A stretch of DNA of 64,000 bases from IMG/VR virus record IMGVR_UViG_3300048590_000661, positions 1-64,000 of that record; one strand, 5' to 3'. The translations under genes were made by a program, and so were the position numbers. Of this stretch, positions 6,300 to 15,537 are shown in pieces. Numbering within the stretch: position 1 is the first letter of the stretch; each line of letters begins with the position of its first letter. Origin of the DNA: a virus. Below the pieces are notes generated by a model. It ran no database searches and was not told the DNA's origin. It was given only the letters and a program-made list of their open reading frames with translations.

Positions 6300-6767
6300 T
6301 TACCCCTTATATGATTTAATAATCTGACCATCTACTTTAACAATTTTTCTATCTTCTAACATCCTCATATGGTTTTCATAATTAGTTTTTCGTTTCTTAT
6401 AGATATAAAATTTGAAAACAAGAAACAAACCACCAACAATTAACCCAATAGAAGAGATAAGAGTTAGAGTAACTAATACTGGCGATCTAATATATTGTGT
6501 ATTAGGCACTGAGTTAATAACATGTATTTCTTTAACAATCGTTATTACTTTAGTTTCTACAATAGTTAATGGTTTATTAGCTAATTCTTTACTTAAGTCT
6601 TGGTTAAGTATTGCTAATTCTCTATTTGTTTTCTCTAGTTGAGTAATAGTATTATTTCTGTCTTCTAATCTAATCTTTTTTAATTCATCATTTTCATTAT
6701 ACAAAGCCAATAATAAAATAATCAATATAATAGAGATTACTGCGGTTCCGTTAATTAATGGTGACAT
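6300..6767 (-). CDS. Two-pass membrane protein with periplasmic coiled coil
   Basis: The 155-residue product has a membrane helix near residues 9-24 (AVISIILIILLLAL), a charged coiled coil (about 25-65), a strand region, and a second membrane helix about 100-122 (VTLTLISSIGLIVGGLFLVF). It ends in a basic tail. A GGGAGG site 9 bases before the ATG at 6767 decides this start over the upstream ATG at 6797. It overlaps the previous gene by 17 bases. The topology is reminiscent of i-spanin or holin-like proteins, but its place in an FtsK operon suggests another role. Confidence 0.7.
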   Translation of the reverse strand: MSPLINGTAVISIILIILLLALYNENDELKKIRLEDRNNTITQLEKTNRELAILNQDLSKELANKPLTIVETKVITIVKEIHVINSVPNTQYIRSPVLVTLTLISSIGLIVGGLFLVFKFYIYKKRKTNYENHMRMLEDRKIVKVDGQIIKSYKG

Positions 6768-7047
6768 TCGATGCAACCTCCCAAGCAAACTTCTCAAAAG
6801 TATCTACGTTAGTATACCACCGCATATTATTACCATTAAATATAATCTTATTATCTACTAATAGTTTAAAGATATATTCTTTTTCTACGTTTGCTAATTC
6901 CTTATTGCGTGCTGACCATAAAAGAAACTTACGTGGTGTATTTTTAAAGTAATATTTTTCTACATTTGGGTCATATACCAATTCATTCGCGAATCGCACT
7001 TCCATATCTTTTAATAATAGTTCAATTAATTCTAAATTATTTTTCAT
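6751..7047 (-). CDS. Hypothetical protein, 98 aa
   Basis: Product MKNNLELIELLLKDMEVRFA..., mixed charged, ending TFEKFAWEVASNVTIN. No domain is recognised. An AAAGAGG ribosome-binding site precedes the ATG, inside the gene at 7037-7315. It overlaps both neighbours in the leftward cluster. Confidence 0.65.
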   Translation of the reverse strand: MKNNLELIELLLKDMEVRFANELVYDPNVEKYYFKNTPRKFLLWSARNKELANVEKEYIFKLLVDNKIIFNGNNMRWYTNVDTFEKFAWEVASNVTIN

Positions 7048-7315
7048 GGTTTAGTTCCTCTTTCTTTGCTTTAATGATTCCTAAGATTAATAATGTAATA
7101 ATAAGTAATGGGCCTAGTGTTCCGTAAATAATATATGGTGTATATGGTAGATAGGTTAATATTAATTTAATCATAATAACGGCTAATAAAAGTATATTAA
7201 TAAATCCTTCTTTTGTATCCATAAACCAGAATAGTTTCTGTGATTCTGCGAACGATATAATATTAAGCCCTAATAGGATAAAGAATATTACATTAAGCAC
7301 TAATGGTTCTAACAT
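7037..7315 (-). CDS. Small three-helix membrane protein
   Basis: A 92-residue hydrophobic protein with membrane segments at about residues 5-22 (LVLNVIFFILLGLNIISF), 38-55 (INILLLAVIMIKLILTYL) and 60-82 (YIIYGTLGPLLIITLLILGI), and a short charged C-terminus. No family is recognised. It lies between the FtsK-associated 7317 protein and two further small genes, with 1 base separating it from the gene upstream. Confidence 0.65.
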   Translation of the reverse strand: MLEPLVLNVIFFILLGLNIISFAESQKLFWFMDTKEGFINILLLAVIMIKLILTYLPYTPYIIYGTLGPLLIITLLILGIIKAKKEELNHEK

Positions 7316-7316
7316 T

Positions 7317-7910
7317 TTATTTCCTCTTAAATTCTTTAAAGATAATTAATGCTTTATTTTGGTTTTCGGCATTAAGGGTATTTGATTTAGTTGACTTCAA
7401 TAGCCCACAGTTAACAAGTAACTGTTTAGCTTCCTCAAATTCATTGCGTGTTAATCGTAAATGTGCTTTAGCTAGCTCCGCGGTTATCTTCATGTTCTTT
7501 TCGTAGTGTGCCACGATTAGACGCAAGGCATTAGTTTCGGCACCGCTGTTAACTAGGCTAGACTTATTGATGACGGTAGCAATTTCTTTCGTAGCTTTTT
7601 CGTTACATAATAGCTTGCCGCTTTGCACCCCTAACCAGAAGATTGCTGCACTAAGCCCAATTTCATCACCAAAGAAACGGTAGATATTAAATAGTGCAGC
7701 AATAACTAGCCCAACTACTAATACGGTCCCTGTGAATGGTGCATTAATCAAGAATGTCCAGCCACTTAAGTAAAAGTACAGGATTATGGATACACTAAGC
7801 CCACCGACCATATTTTGCATTAGGGGTACTAAAATGCTGCTATGGGCAGTTTGGGTTGCTCGTTTATTTTTAATTATTTCGCTTCTTAGTGTATCCATGT
7901 TACTAGTCAT
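7317..7910 (-). CDS. Membrane-anchored protein with C-terminal winged-helix-like domain
   Basis: The 197-residue product has two hydrophobic segments at about residues 30-70 (MVGGLSVSIILYFYLSGW and GTVLVVGLVIAALFNIYRF). A C-terminal region of about 85 residues (from TNALRLIVAHYEKN through LRLTRNEFEEAKQLLVNCGL) looks like a small winged helix. It lies directly after the FtsK-type translocase gene. A partner that links the motor to membrane or DNA is a reasonable inference. No named family is recognised. Confidence 0.65.
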   Translation of the reverse strand: MTSNMDTLRSEIIKNKRATQTAHSSILVPLMQNMVGGLSVSIILYFYLSGWTFLINAPFTGTVLVVGLVIAALFNIYRFFGDEIGLSAAIFWLGVQSGKLLCNEKATKEIATVINKSSLVNSGAETNALRLIVAHYEKNMKITAELAKAHLRLTRNEFEEAKQLLVNCGLLKSTKSNTLNAENQNKALIIFKEFKRK

Positions 7911-7911
7911 A

Positions 7912-9225
7912 TTACTTAATATATTCCTCTTGCACTCCAGTGTCTAAAAATGCTACCTGTAATCTTTTCCCGTTTAGTAATGCATCCCCACTACCTAATA
8001 ACTTCGTTGCATCACTGTTGCCAATAATCAATTGGCTATCTACATCTGCAATTACCTTTAATGCTAACCTGCCTGGGATGTTGGTTTTAATTAGCCCAGT
8101 AATTACTTTCTTATTAGGCTTCTGAGTGGTAATGACGATATGAATACCAGTTGCCCTACACTTAGAAGCCAATACACTTAACTTGTTTTCTAGCTCTGAT
8201 TTTAATTTGCTATCGTCAATTAACATAATGCTAGATAGTTCTTCAATGACGAATAAGATAAAGGGTAATTTTTCTTTACTACTTGCGTTATACTCCTGAA
8301 TGTTTTTAGCCCCTATCTTTTGCATCTTCTCTAACCTTTGTTGCATTACTTTTAATAGGTATTCTAACTGGGCATGGAACTCATCTACCTCATATGCAAT
8401 ATTTCCAATTAGGTGTTCACTATTCTTAAACGCTACTAGCTCTACTAATTTAAAATCTGCCAACACTAGTTTTAACTCATTAACCTTCTTATTCATCAAC
8501 ATTGAAGTCATGAATACTTGTAGTGCATTACTCTTCCCACTATTCGTTTCACCAGCAATTAAAAGGTGTGGAAAATTAGTAGCATCACCACATACCACAT
8601 TATCGTTTAAATCATACCCTAGACAGAATGGCAAACCATCAGCATATTTCTTTACTATTTGTTTATAATTTTTCTCATTAACCATTTCTTTAAAACTAAG
8701 GCTCTTAAATTCAGGGTTAATAATCGCTATGCCTAATTTGTTCTTTTCAGGAATTAAGCGAATACTTTCACCTAACGCTAATTCTATTTCAGGCTTAATG
8801 TTTTCTACTTGTGAAATCTTGGTAAATTTCTTTCTGTTATTAACTATTGTAAACCCTAACCCGTAGTAGAAAATCACTTGATTACTTGTTACCTTAGTCT
8901 CTAAAAATGTCATAGGTATATCGTAATTCTCTAAGACGTTATCAATCTTTATTCTTGTACTACTATAATCGTTATTTTCTACTCGAATCCCTCGCACTTC
9001 CTCACGAATATTTGATAATAGATCTTCATACTCTTCATCAAACACTACATATGCCAATTTATCCGCATATTTTTTGCCTTCATACAACAGTATTAATAAA
9101 GAAATAGTGGCACTAACTATTAGGGCAATACTATTTCCTATTAATATCAAAAGTATAATGGCTAACTTTAAAAAAACCACCGTAGTATCTACAGTGCCGT
9201 GAAACGCAAAATTTTCTTTTTTCAT
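7912..9225 (-). CDS. FtsK/SpoIIIE-type DNA translocase
   Basis: A 437-residue motor: N-terminal membrane helices (about residues 14-46), an alpha domain, then the RecA-like motor. The motor has Walker A LLIAGETNSGKSNAL (about 228), KLVLADFKLVEL, Walker B ILFVIEELSSIM (about 325), CRATGIHIVITTQKP and VITGLIKTNIPGRLALKV. These follow the FtsK/SpoIIIE order closely. The usual first Walker B aspartate (VIDEL) is Glu here. There is no C-terminal gamma (sequence-reading) domain, so it would not recognise KOPS-like sites that way. In phages and plasmids such motors move DNA across membranes or aid partition. It is the first gene of the leftward cluster, 120 bases after a perfect promoter. Confidence 0.9.
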   Translation of the reverse strand: MKKENFAFHGTVDTTVVFLKLAIILLILIGNSIALIVSATISLLILLYEGKKYADKLAYVVFDEEYEDLLSNIREEVRGIRVENNDYSSTRIKIDNVLENYDIPMTFLETKVTSNQVIFYYGLGFTIVNNRKKFTKISQVENIKPEIELALGESIRLIPEKNKLGIAIINPEFKSLSFKEMVNEKNYKQIVKKYADGLPFCLGYDLNDNVVCGDATNFPHLLIAGETNSGKSNALQVFMTSMLMNKKVNELKLVLADFKLVELVAFKNSEHLIGNIAYEVDEFHAQLEYLLKVMQQRLEKMQKIGAKNIQEYNASSKEKLPFILFVIEELSSIMLIDDSKLKSELENKLSVLASKCRATGIHIVITTQKPNKKVITGLIKTNIPGRLALKVIADVDSQLIIGNSDATKLLGSGDALLNGKRLQVAFLDTGVQEEYIK

Positions 9226-9344
9226 AATTTTTCCGGTTCTGTGTTATTCTTTTTTTACACATGCGCAATATTTCTTGCACAAGCTAAAGTTTTTCACACA
9301 GGCGATAGTGATAGGAGCAATGATGTGTTGAACTTACGTAATGT

Positions 9345-9373
9345 ATTATACCATAACTTAAGAAATATGTCAA
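9345..9373 (-). promoter_or_regulatory. Perfect consensus sigma-70 promoter for the FtsK cluster
   Basis: Read leftward: TTGACA (9368-9373), 17-base spacer, TATAAT (9345-9350). It lies in the divergent gap between the FtsK gene and the terminase genes. On the opposite strand a TATAAT (9386-9391) without a good -35 could serve the late operon. Confidence 0.92.
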
Positions 9374-9413
9374 GACGTTATGGCGTATAATTAAGACGAG
9401 TTAAGGGGCAATA

Positions 9414-9974
9414 ATGTTCAAACAGCTAAAGAATGAAAGTGATGATGCATACCTAGCCTTTATATCATACGTAAATGCAGATGGTGTATCGTTGGACGCA
9501 GCCTATAAAATGTTCTGTGAAGAAGTAGGTATTGAAAATGAGCCTATCCCTGACATTTGGTATGTATGGTCAAGTAAATATAATTGGGACCATAGACTGC
9601 AAGCCGAAAAAGACCTAACGGATGACGTGGAAGTAATTTCGCCTACGGATTATAATAGACGAATCCAAGCTTTCCAACAACGCCAAACTAGGCTTAATGA
9701 GGAATTATTTAAAACTACTCGTTTGGCATTAAAGCGGATTAAGTCGCGTCTTGTTACTTTAGACCCTGATGAGATTCCAGCGGGTGCTATTCCAAATTAT
9801 ATTAATAGTGTAGCAAAAATTGTAGAACTATTCACTAAAAACGAAGCTGATCAATTGGCACTAGAAGAAATAATGGAAGCATTAGACAAGCTTAAGGGTG
9901 AAGAGTCTGGTACGAAAAAGGTAGCGATTAAACCTGTACCATTTAACTTTGAAAGATTAGCGAATGGCAATTAA
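9414..9974 (+). CDS. Terminase small subunit
   Basis: The 186-residue protein sits immediately before the large terminase and overlaps it by 11 bases. The N-terminal part holds a helical DNA-binding-like region (LDAAYKMFCEEVGI, then WYVWSSKYNWDHRLQAEKDL). The middle is a long helix (RRIQAFQQRQTRLNEELFK) and the C-terminus another oligomerisation-like helix. Residues WDHR..A before a helical core are common in small terminases. It would recognise phage DNA and start packaging. A GGGG ribosome-binding site precedes the ATG. Confidence 0.75.
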   Translation: MFKQLKNESDDAYLAFISYVNADGVSLDAAYKMFCEEVGIENEPIPDIWYVWSSKYNWDHRLQAEKDLTDDVEVISPTDYNRRIQAFQQRQTRLNEELFKTTRLALKRIKSRLVTLDPDEIPAGAIPNYINSVAKIVELFTKNEADQLALEEIMEALDKLKGEESGTKKVAIKPVPFNFERLANGN

Positions 9975-11526
9975 TAACGTTAAGCGCATTAAAGAAAAAA
10001 TGCGGGATGAAAACCCATACCTTCGTCAACTAGAAAACCTTAATAAGCAAGAAGAGATAGATTATTCTATTTATAAGGGCTACCCATGTGAGTTTGCTAG
10101 AGATATATTAGGGGTAGATTGGTGGGAAAAACAATGCTATATTGCACACCTAGCAGAAACGCAACAAAAAGTATTAGTGCGTGCTTCTCATATGGTAGGC
10201 AAAAGCTATATGTTATCTGGTTATTGTATTTATAATTGGCGTACAGAACCAGTATTACGGGGTAGCGTTCTTAGCCCAACTTTAACACTCACTAAAGATG
10301 TAATTTTTTCTCAAATTAGAAAATTCATGGGTGAAGATGCTGATATTGTTGGTACTGCTAGCCCAACACTATATAACCCAAAAACACCAGATAAAGTATT
10401 GAAAGGACTATCTGTTAGCGAAGCTGTAGCTTTGCAAGGTAGGCATACTTCTGGTATGGCACTTATTATTATTGACGAAGCAACGGGTATTTCACCAGAG
10501 TATTTTGAAGCATTAGAAAGTATTTCTCATGGTGGAACAGGTAGTAGATGGATTTGCGCCTATAATCCAATTGACCCTAGTTCTATGGTGGCACAATTAG
10601 AAAATGACCCTGATTGGTCTATTATTGTTATTTCTGCATTAGAACATCCTAATGTTCGATATTATGATAACGATCCAGAAGACCCATTTGTTCCAATCCC
10701 AGGTGCTATTACTGGTAAGCGGTTTAATGAATTAATGCGAGGGTGGTCTACTCCAATTGAAGAAAAAGATAAAAAAAATACAGATATTAGACTTCCTGGT
10801 ACTGATCAATGGGTTAGACCGAGTTCAATTGGTGAAGCTAGGTTATTAGGTAGATGGCCTACTATTGGGTATGAAAGTATTTGGACGGATGCTATATTTC
10901 AAGTAGTAGAATCGACTATATTATCTTATGATTATAAAAACCACTTACCAGAAGTAGGTGTAGATGTTGCTAGATATGGCAATGACCATAGTGCCATTGC
11001 CATTCGTCAAGGTGGAAAATTAATAGACGTTGAAGAATACTATGGATTATCAGTAATAGAATTAAGTAATTTAGTAGGGCAAAAAATTAAAGAGGTTGCT
11101 AGTTCTAATAATGTAGATGCAGAGCATATTCCTATTAAGATTGATGCGAATGGTGTAGGTGCAGGGGTAGTCGATATTCTTGATGATTTAGACTACAATA
11201 CAGTAGAGATTCAAGTGTCAGAACGAGCGTATGAGTCTGAAAAATATGTCGATAAGCGTAGTGAATTATGGATGACATTGCGTGATAAGGCATTGGCAAG
11301 TGAAATATCTTTTGCGGGTTTGAATAGGTATATTGGGAATAAATTACGAATAGAACTATTAGCACCTAAATATTCTTATAATAGTCGTGGACAAATCGTA
11401 GTAGAATCTAAAAAAGATACAAAGAAACGTACAAAACTTAATAGCCCTAATTTAGCCGATGCTGTTAATTTAGCTTTTTATGAGGCAGAGCCAAGTATTA
11501 CAACAACAGTTCGTAGAACTAATTAG
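9964..11526 (+). CDS. Terminase large subunit
   Basis: A 520-residue ATPase-nuclease that drives DNA packaging at the portal. The ATPase half has a Walker A variant VRASHMVGKSY (about residue 75) and Walker B MALIIIDEAT (about 164-173). The C-terminal RNase H-like nuclease has the acidic residues in EVGVDVARYGNDHSAI (about 325), IKIDANGVGAGV and SPNLADAVNLAF (about 500). The length is normal for the family. Confidence 0.93.
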   Translation: MAINNVKRIKEKMRDENPYLRQLENLNKQEEIDYSIYKGYPCEFARDILGVDWWEKQCYIAHLAETQQKVLVRASHMVGKSYMLSGYCIYNWRTEPVLRGSVLSPTLTLTKDVIFSQIRKFMGEDADIVGTASPTLYNPKTPDKVLKGLSVSEAVALQGRHTSGMALIIIDEATGISPEYFEALESISHGGTGSRWICAYNPIDPSSMVAQLENDPDWSIIVISALEHPNVRYYDNDPEDPFVPIPGAITGKRFNELMRGWSTPIEEKDKKNTDIRLPGTDQWVRPSSIGEARLLGRWPTIGYESIWTDAIFQVVESTILSYDYKNHLPEVGVDVARYGNDHSAIAIRQGGKLIDVEEYYGLSVIELSNLVGQKIKEVASSNNVDAEHIPIKIDANGVGAGVVDILDDLDYNTVEIQVSERAYESEKYVDKRSELWMTLRDKALASEISFAGLNRYIGNKLRIELLAPKYSYNSRGQIVVESKKDTKKRTKLNSPNLADAVNLAFYEAEPSITTTVRRTN

Positions 11527-11538
11527 AAAGAAATATTT

Positions 11539-11748
11539 ATGAAAGCAACAGTAGTTCTTATAAAAGACAGTTATCTTATTAGTTTTAAAGAAGCTGTATA
11601 TCAATATCATAATATTACATTTAATGAGTTTGCCAAACATATACAATTTATTTTGCCCATAAATTGTGTGCTTGCTATATGTGGTAGTGATGAAAATATA
11701 GAAATATATAAATGTTATTTAGAAACAATTGGGTATAGTTTATTATGA
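11539..11748 (+). CDS. Hypothetical protein, 69 aa
   Basis: Small product MKATVVLIKDSYLISFKEAV... with no recognised domain. It lies between the large terminase and the exonuclease and overlaps the latter by 4 bases, so the two are probably one accessory insertion in the head operon. Confidence 0.65.
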   Translation: MKATVVLIKDSYLISFKEAVYQYHNITFNEFAKHIQFILPINCVLAICGSDENIEIYKCYLETIGYSLL

Positions 11749-12266
11749 ATATATACCTTGATACAGAATTTACAGGATTGCATAGTAAGGCGGAATTAAT
11801 CTCTATAGGATTATATGCCGATGATGGCAGTTCTTTCTATGCAGAATTTGAGGGATATAAAGCACCAACTGATTGGGTATTAGTAAATGTAATTCCACAT
11901 CTAACTAAAAAAAACTATATGACATTAGCTACTGCTGATGAGTATATTAGGTTTGAATCTGATAGACAAGAAATTGTTAATAACTTATTTATATGGTTAT
12001 CACAATGGAACAAATGCCAAATAATTGGCGATACTATATCGCAAGATTGGATTTTATTTTTAGATTTATTTAATCATAAATTACCTCATAATGTTCATTA
12101 TCAACCAATTGATATTACTACATTATTTTATATCGCTGGTATTGATATGAATATTACTAGATTAGATTTCGTAGAGATGGATGATATAGCAAAACATCAT
12201 GCCCTAACTGATGCTATGATTATTCATTTATGTTATAAAAAATTAATGGAGAAACTTAACATATGA
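11745..12266 (+). CDS. DEDDh 3'-5' exonuclease (DnaQ/RNase-T-like)
   Basis: The 173-residue protein has the DEDDh catalytic set: YLDTEF (Asp and Glu at about residues 5-7), IIGDTISQDWILFLDLF (third acidic residue, about 97) and HHALTDA (His and last Asp, about 151-157). It resembles stand-alone exoribonucleases and proofreading-like nucleases that trim 3' ends, with no fused polymerase. Its position between terminase and portal, with 4-base overlaps on both sides, is unusual and suggests a transferred accessory gene. Confidence 0.8.
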   Translation: MNIYLDTEFTGLHSKAELISIGLYADDGSSFYAEFEGYKAPTDWVLVNVIPHLTKKNYMTLATADEYIRFESDRQEIVNNLFIWLSQWNKCQIIGDTISQDWILFLDLFNHKLPHNVHYQPIDITTLFYIAGIDMNITRLDFVEMDDIAKHHALTDAMIIHLCYKKLMEKLNI

Positions 12267-14206
12267 TTCCATATGATGACCAACTAACTAATAGTCCTGC
12301 TGAAATGCCGATGTTTACGTCTGTGTTGCAGGTTCTTAATCGTACTGCTAATGGGCTACCTAGTTGGTGGTCACATGATAGAGACAAATATTTAAGAGAT
12401 ACTGCAATTAAAATTGATTTCTTAGAAAGTGCCGTTAATACAATTGTACTTAAATTATTTTCGATTCCTTTTTCAGTTGTATCGAAAAATAATAGTTCTT
12501 TATTGATGCAGAAATACGCAGAGCAGTACCAATTACTAACAAATGATTTATTATTAAGAAACCAAACCTTAGAAAAATTTATTCGTAGCTTTCTTATTTC
12601 AGATAATGGGGCATTTCTTTATGTAGATGATGGCGTAACACCAAATAATGAACCATTACAAAGTTTACCTACAGATTTACGATGGCTAGACCCCACTAGA
12701 TGTCAAAGAACTGGAAATATAGAATACCCAGTTATTTATTGGCATAGTGATAGTAATCGCCAATTCCCACTTCACAATTCTAGAGTTATATCATTAGTCC
12801 AATCACCATCTACTGATGCTACTATGCATAATGTCGGGTTATGTTTCGTTAGCCGAGCTATTATGCTAGCTCAACACCTTTCAGATATTTATATTTATGA
12901 AGGCGAAGTTATGGGTAGTCGGTCTAGCGAAGAAATTATTTATGCGACTGGTGCAAAGTCTAAGGAAATTGATGAAGCTTTTCAAATTGCTGATATGGAT
13001 TCTAATAACTCTGGACTTACTAGAGTAGGGAAACGTGTTTATTTAGGTTTACGTGACCCTAATGCCAAGTTAGGTAAATTAGCTCTTAAAAACTTACCAG
13101 ACCGATATGATAAGCGTAATGATATTGAGATAACATTAACCCTATTAGCTATGGCTAGTGGTGGTTCTCCAAACTGGTTTTTTGATTCTGTAAAATCTGG
13201 TAGCACAAAAGCATCTGCTAGCGAAAGCACTAAAATGGGTGAAAGCAAGATCGAAACTTGGTTCATCCGACATTTAACACATGAGATTGAGCAAAAGGTA
13301 TTGCCAGATTTCCTTAAAATGATTAACCGCAATGCCGATATAGATAGTACTGGTGTTCGTGCTCGTATCCAATTAAATTTAGCTCAAAAAAGTAAACTTA
13401 ATATTGAAAGTGGCGTAACAAATAAACGAGTTGAACGGCAGCGAATGTTAGAGCGCGAAGAAATAGACTTAATTACTTTTGAAGATTTAGAATTAGCTGA
13501 TGGTAGAACCCCTAATGGATTACCCATATACAGTTTTTTTGAGACTGATAATGAGTATTTGCGAGATTTATTATATTTTACAGATAACCCATTAGATTTT
13601 GTTAATAATGATGCTGAAGAAATGATAGATTTATCAGAAAATTATCTAAAGCAAGCGCAGAATTTAGCCCTTAATAGCCTAAATCCAGAAGAACAACGTC
13701 TTGGTGTATATGCTATGTATACTTTAGATTATGTTCGTGATGAATACCGTCAACAAATTACTCGCGAAGAAATTGAATTAAATGAACCTGTTAAAGCATT
13801 AGTAGAAGAAAATATTAATGAGCAATTAGATGGCGAAACTACTGGTGAAGTATTAAATGGTATGAATGATGACGATGAACTTAATAATAGTGAAGACCCT
13901 ACCGAAACCGCTTTACGAAAAGCAATAACGGTAGACCAAAAAGTATTTTCTACTAGAGAGCTAAGAAATACCCAAAATAAGGTACGTAGTTTATGTAGAG
14001 AATATTGGAATAACAATATCAACCAACAAACTTTTTATGAAAGAATGTACTTGCTTTTTGATGATAAACCAAATTATGATAAACAAATGATTGCTAACCA
14101 TACAAAAACACTTAATGATTTTATTAAATCACACCCTAGAAATAATAAGGGTAAATTACAAAATATTTACAAATTAGCCGATCAATTTATTATGTATCGT
14201 ATATAG
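12263..14206 (+). CDS. Portal protein
   Basis: The 647-residue protein follows the terminase module and precedes the head protease-like and scaffold genes, the usual place of the portal. Sequence hints include the N-terminal ISEYL-free but typical stem/clip pattern: WLDPTRC, PVIYWHSDSNRQFPLHNSRVI (split into strands), and a long helix-rich middle (LTLLAMASGGSPNWFF, ESKIETWFIRHLTHEIEQKV). The C-terminal 200 residues are acidic and helical and longer than in small portals. It would form the dodecameric DNA gate. The assignment rests on order and size more than on motif. Confidence 0.8.
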   Translation: MIPYDDQLTNSPAEMPMFTSVLQVLNRTANGLPSWWSHDRDKYLRDTAIKIDFLESAVNTIVLKLFSIPFSVVSKNNSSLLMQKYAEQYQLLTNDLLLRNQTLEKFIRSFLISDNGAFLYVDDGVTPNNEPLQSLPTDLRWLDPTRCQRTGNIEYPVIYWHSDSNRQFPLHNSRVISLVQSPSTDATMHNVGLCFVSRAIMLAQHLSDIYIYEGEVMGSRSSEEIIYATGAKSKEIDEAFQIADMDSNNSGLTRVGKRVYLGLRDPNAKLGKLALKNLPDRYDKRNDIEITLTLLAMASGGSPNWFFDSVKSGSTKASASESTKMGESKIETWFIRHLTHEIEQKVLPDFLKMINRNADIDSTGVRARIQLNLAQKSKLNIESGVTNKRVERQRMLEREEIDLITFEDLELADGRTPNGLPIYSFFETDNEYLRDLLYFTDNPLDFVNNDAEEMIDLSENYLKQAQNLALNSLNPEEQRLGVYAMYTLDYVRDEYRQQITREEIELNEPVKALVEENINEQLDGETTGEVLNGMNDDDELNNSEDPTETALRKAITVDQKVFSTRELRNTQNKVRSLCREYWNNNINQQTFYERMYLLFDDKPNYDKQMIANHTKTLNDFIKSHPRNNKGKLQNIYKLADQFIMYRI

Positions 14207-14268
14207 TTTTTCATTTATTTGCAAAGCTATTTAATAAAGTAGTATTTTAATAAAGAGGTATGAAATAT

Positions 14269-14964
14269 ATGATTTTAACAGTGCAAGATTATTCAGAATT
14301 AATTGCTATTTCACAGATGCGCAATAAACTACTTAATGCATTTTATTTAGTAGAAGATATTGGGCGTAATATTCTTGATATGCCTACTTTTTCGTTAGAA
14401 GATTTAGACTATCAAAAGCAATTAATGCTCAAGCTATTAGCAGATGTAGCTAATGTAATTACTTCTGATAATAACCTATTAAAAGATGCTAGTATTATTG
14501 AGCCAAATGAATCGACTATTTTATTCATTAAGTCGGCAGATGGTCAATTACGCTGGATAGGTAGTCCTACTAACAAATTTGAAGATGTGCATAAACATAT
14601 TCTTATGGAAAAAGCCCATAAGTTATTTGTTGAACGCATTGAAAAAGGTGAAGTGCCATACCCTAAATTATTAGTATGGCATGAACAAGAATGGGAAGTT
14701 GGGTCTACTGATTGGGTAGCATATGATGAACGAGGGTTCTTAGTCGCTGGTGGTATAATCTTTCCTCAACATGAAACATTAATGAAAGAACTTCAAAAAG
14801 ACCAACTTGGTATGTCACATGGTATGCCTATGTCTTCTGTTAAGTTTCAAAAGCTAAATACAGAAAAGGGTGACTATTTGGGTATTTCGGAATATGTATC
14901 TGATGAGTTTACGGTTTTACCAGTTAATGAAGCGGCTAACAAACTAACTAATTGGAGTGCATAA
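14269..14964 (+). CDS. Putative head maturation protease (S78-like pattern)
   Basis: The 231-residue protein sits between portal and scaffold, where the head protease usually is. From residue 95 it reads LRWIGSPTNKFEDVHKHI, then LLVWHEQEWEVGSTDW, GFLVAGG, and LGMSHGM. A His followed later by a Ser in a small-residue motif is like the His...Ser order of phage S78 prohead proteases (SxGF), but similarity is weak. The ATG at 14269 is better spaced from the AGAGG site than the ATG at 14260. It could be a non-enzymatic head protein instead. Confidence 0.55.
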   Translation: MILTVQDYSELIAISQMRNKLLNAFYLVEDIGRNILDMPTFSLEDLDYQKQLMLKLLADVANVITSDNNLLKDASIIEPNESTILFIKSADGQLRWIGSPTNKFEDVHKHILMEKAHKLFVERIEKGEVPYPKLLVWHEQEWEVGSTDWVAYDERGFLVAGGIIFPQHETLMKELQKDQLGMSHGMPMSSVKFQKLNTEKGDYLGISEYVSDEFTVLPVNEAANKLTNWSA

Positions 14965-14965
14965 C

Positions 14966-15520
14966 ATGGTAACGGATGAGAAAAAACGTGAATGGCTGTT
15001 AAAAACTGGTAATGAGTCAGCTTTAGAATTACTAAATAATAGTATTCAAAAGAATTTAGAAAAAACTGGCGGCTTACTATATAAAGAGGAAAATAAGGAA
15101 ATGAATGAAGAAAATCAAACAGAAGTAACAGAGAAAAAGGCAGTAGAGGAAGAAGTTCCTACCACTGAGCAAGAGGCAGTTACAGAAGAAATTGTAGCTG
15201 AAGAAGTAGCGCCTGTTTTACAAAAGGCAGAAGACATTGTTGATATGCTTGAACCTATGATCGCTGCCATGCAAACACTAACTGAGCGCATGGAAAAACT
15301 AGAAAAAGCAGTAGCGCAAGGTGGAAAGGTAACGGCACAGCTATTACCAGCAGCATCAACAAAAAGTCTATTAAAAGAGCGTTTACAGTTTATTGGTCCC
15401 GCAAATACGTTTTTAGTTGATGCAGACCCTAAACTTGTTAAGCAAAAACCTGCTGAAAATACAGTAGAATCTGAATCAGAAATTCCAGACACATTTGCTG
15501 GATTTCTAAACGGTCAATAA
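14966..15520 (+). CDS. Putative scaffold protein
   Basis: The 184-residue protein is very acidic (repeated EE in EKKAVEEEVPTTEQEAV...) with a coiled-coil stretch (MIAAMQTLTERMEKLEKAVA). It lies directly before the capsid gene, which is typical of scaffold proteins that shape the procapsid. The ATG at 14966 follows GGAG at the right distance and is preferred over the GTG at 14957. No family name can be given with confidence. Confidence 0.7.
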   Translation: MVTDEKKREWLLKTGNESALELLNNSIQKNLEKTGGLLYKEENKEMNEENQTEVTEKKAVEEEVPTTEQEAVTEEIVAEEVAPVLQKAEDIVDMLEPMIAAMQTLTERMEKLEKAVAQGGKVTAQLLPAASTKSLLKERLQFIGPANTFLVDADPKLVKQKPAENTVESESEIPDTFAGFLNGQ

Positions 15521-15537
15521 TTTTGGAGAACAATAGA

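Noticed and set aside
9240-9300. Operator built from CTGTGT and ACACAG in the divergent gap
   Set aside because: The arms are short and far apart, and could be chance in this AT-rich region.
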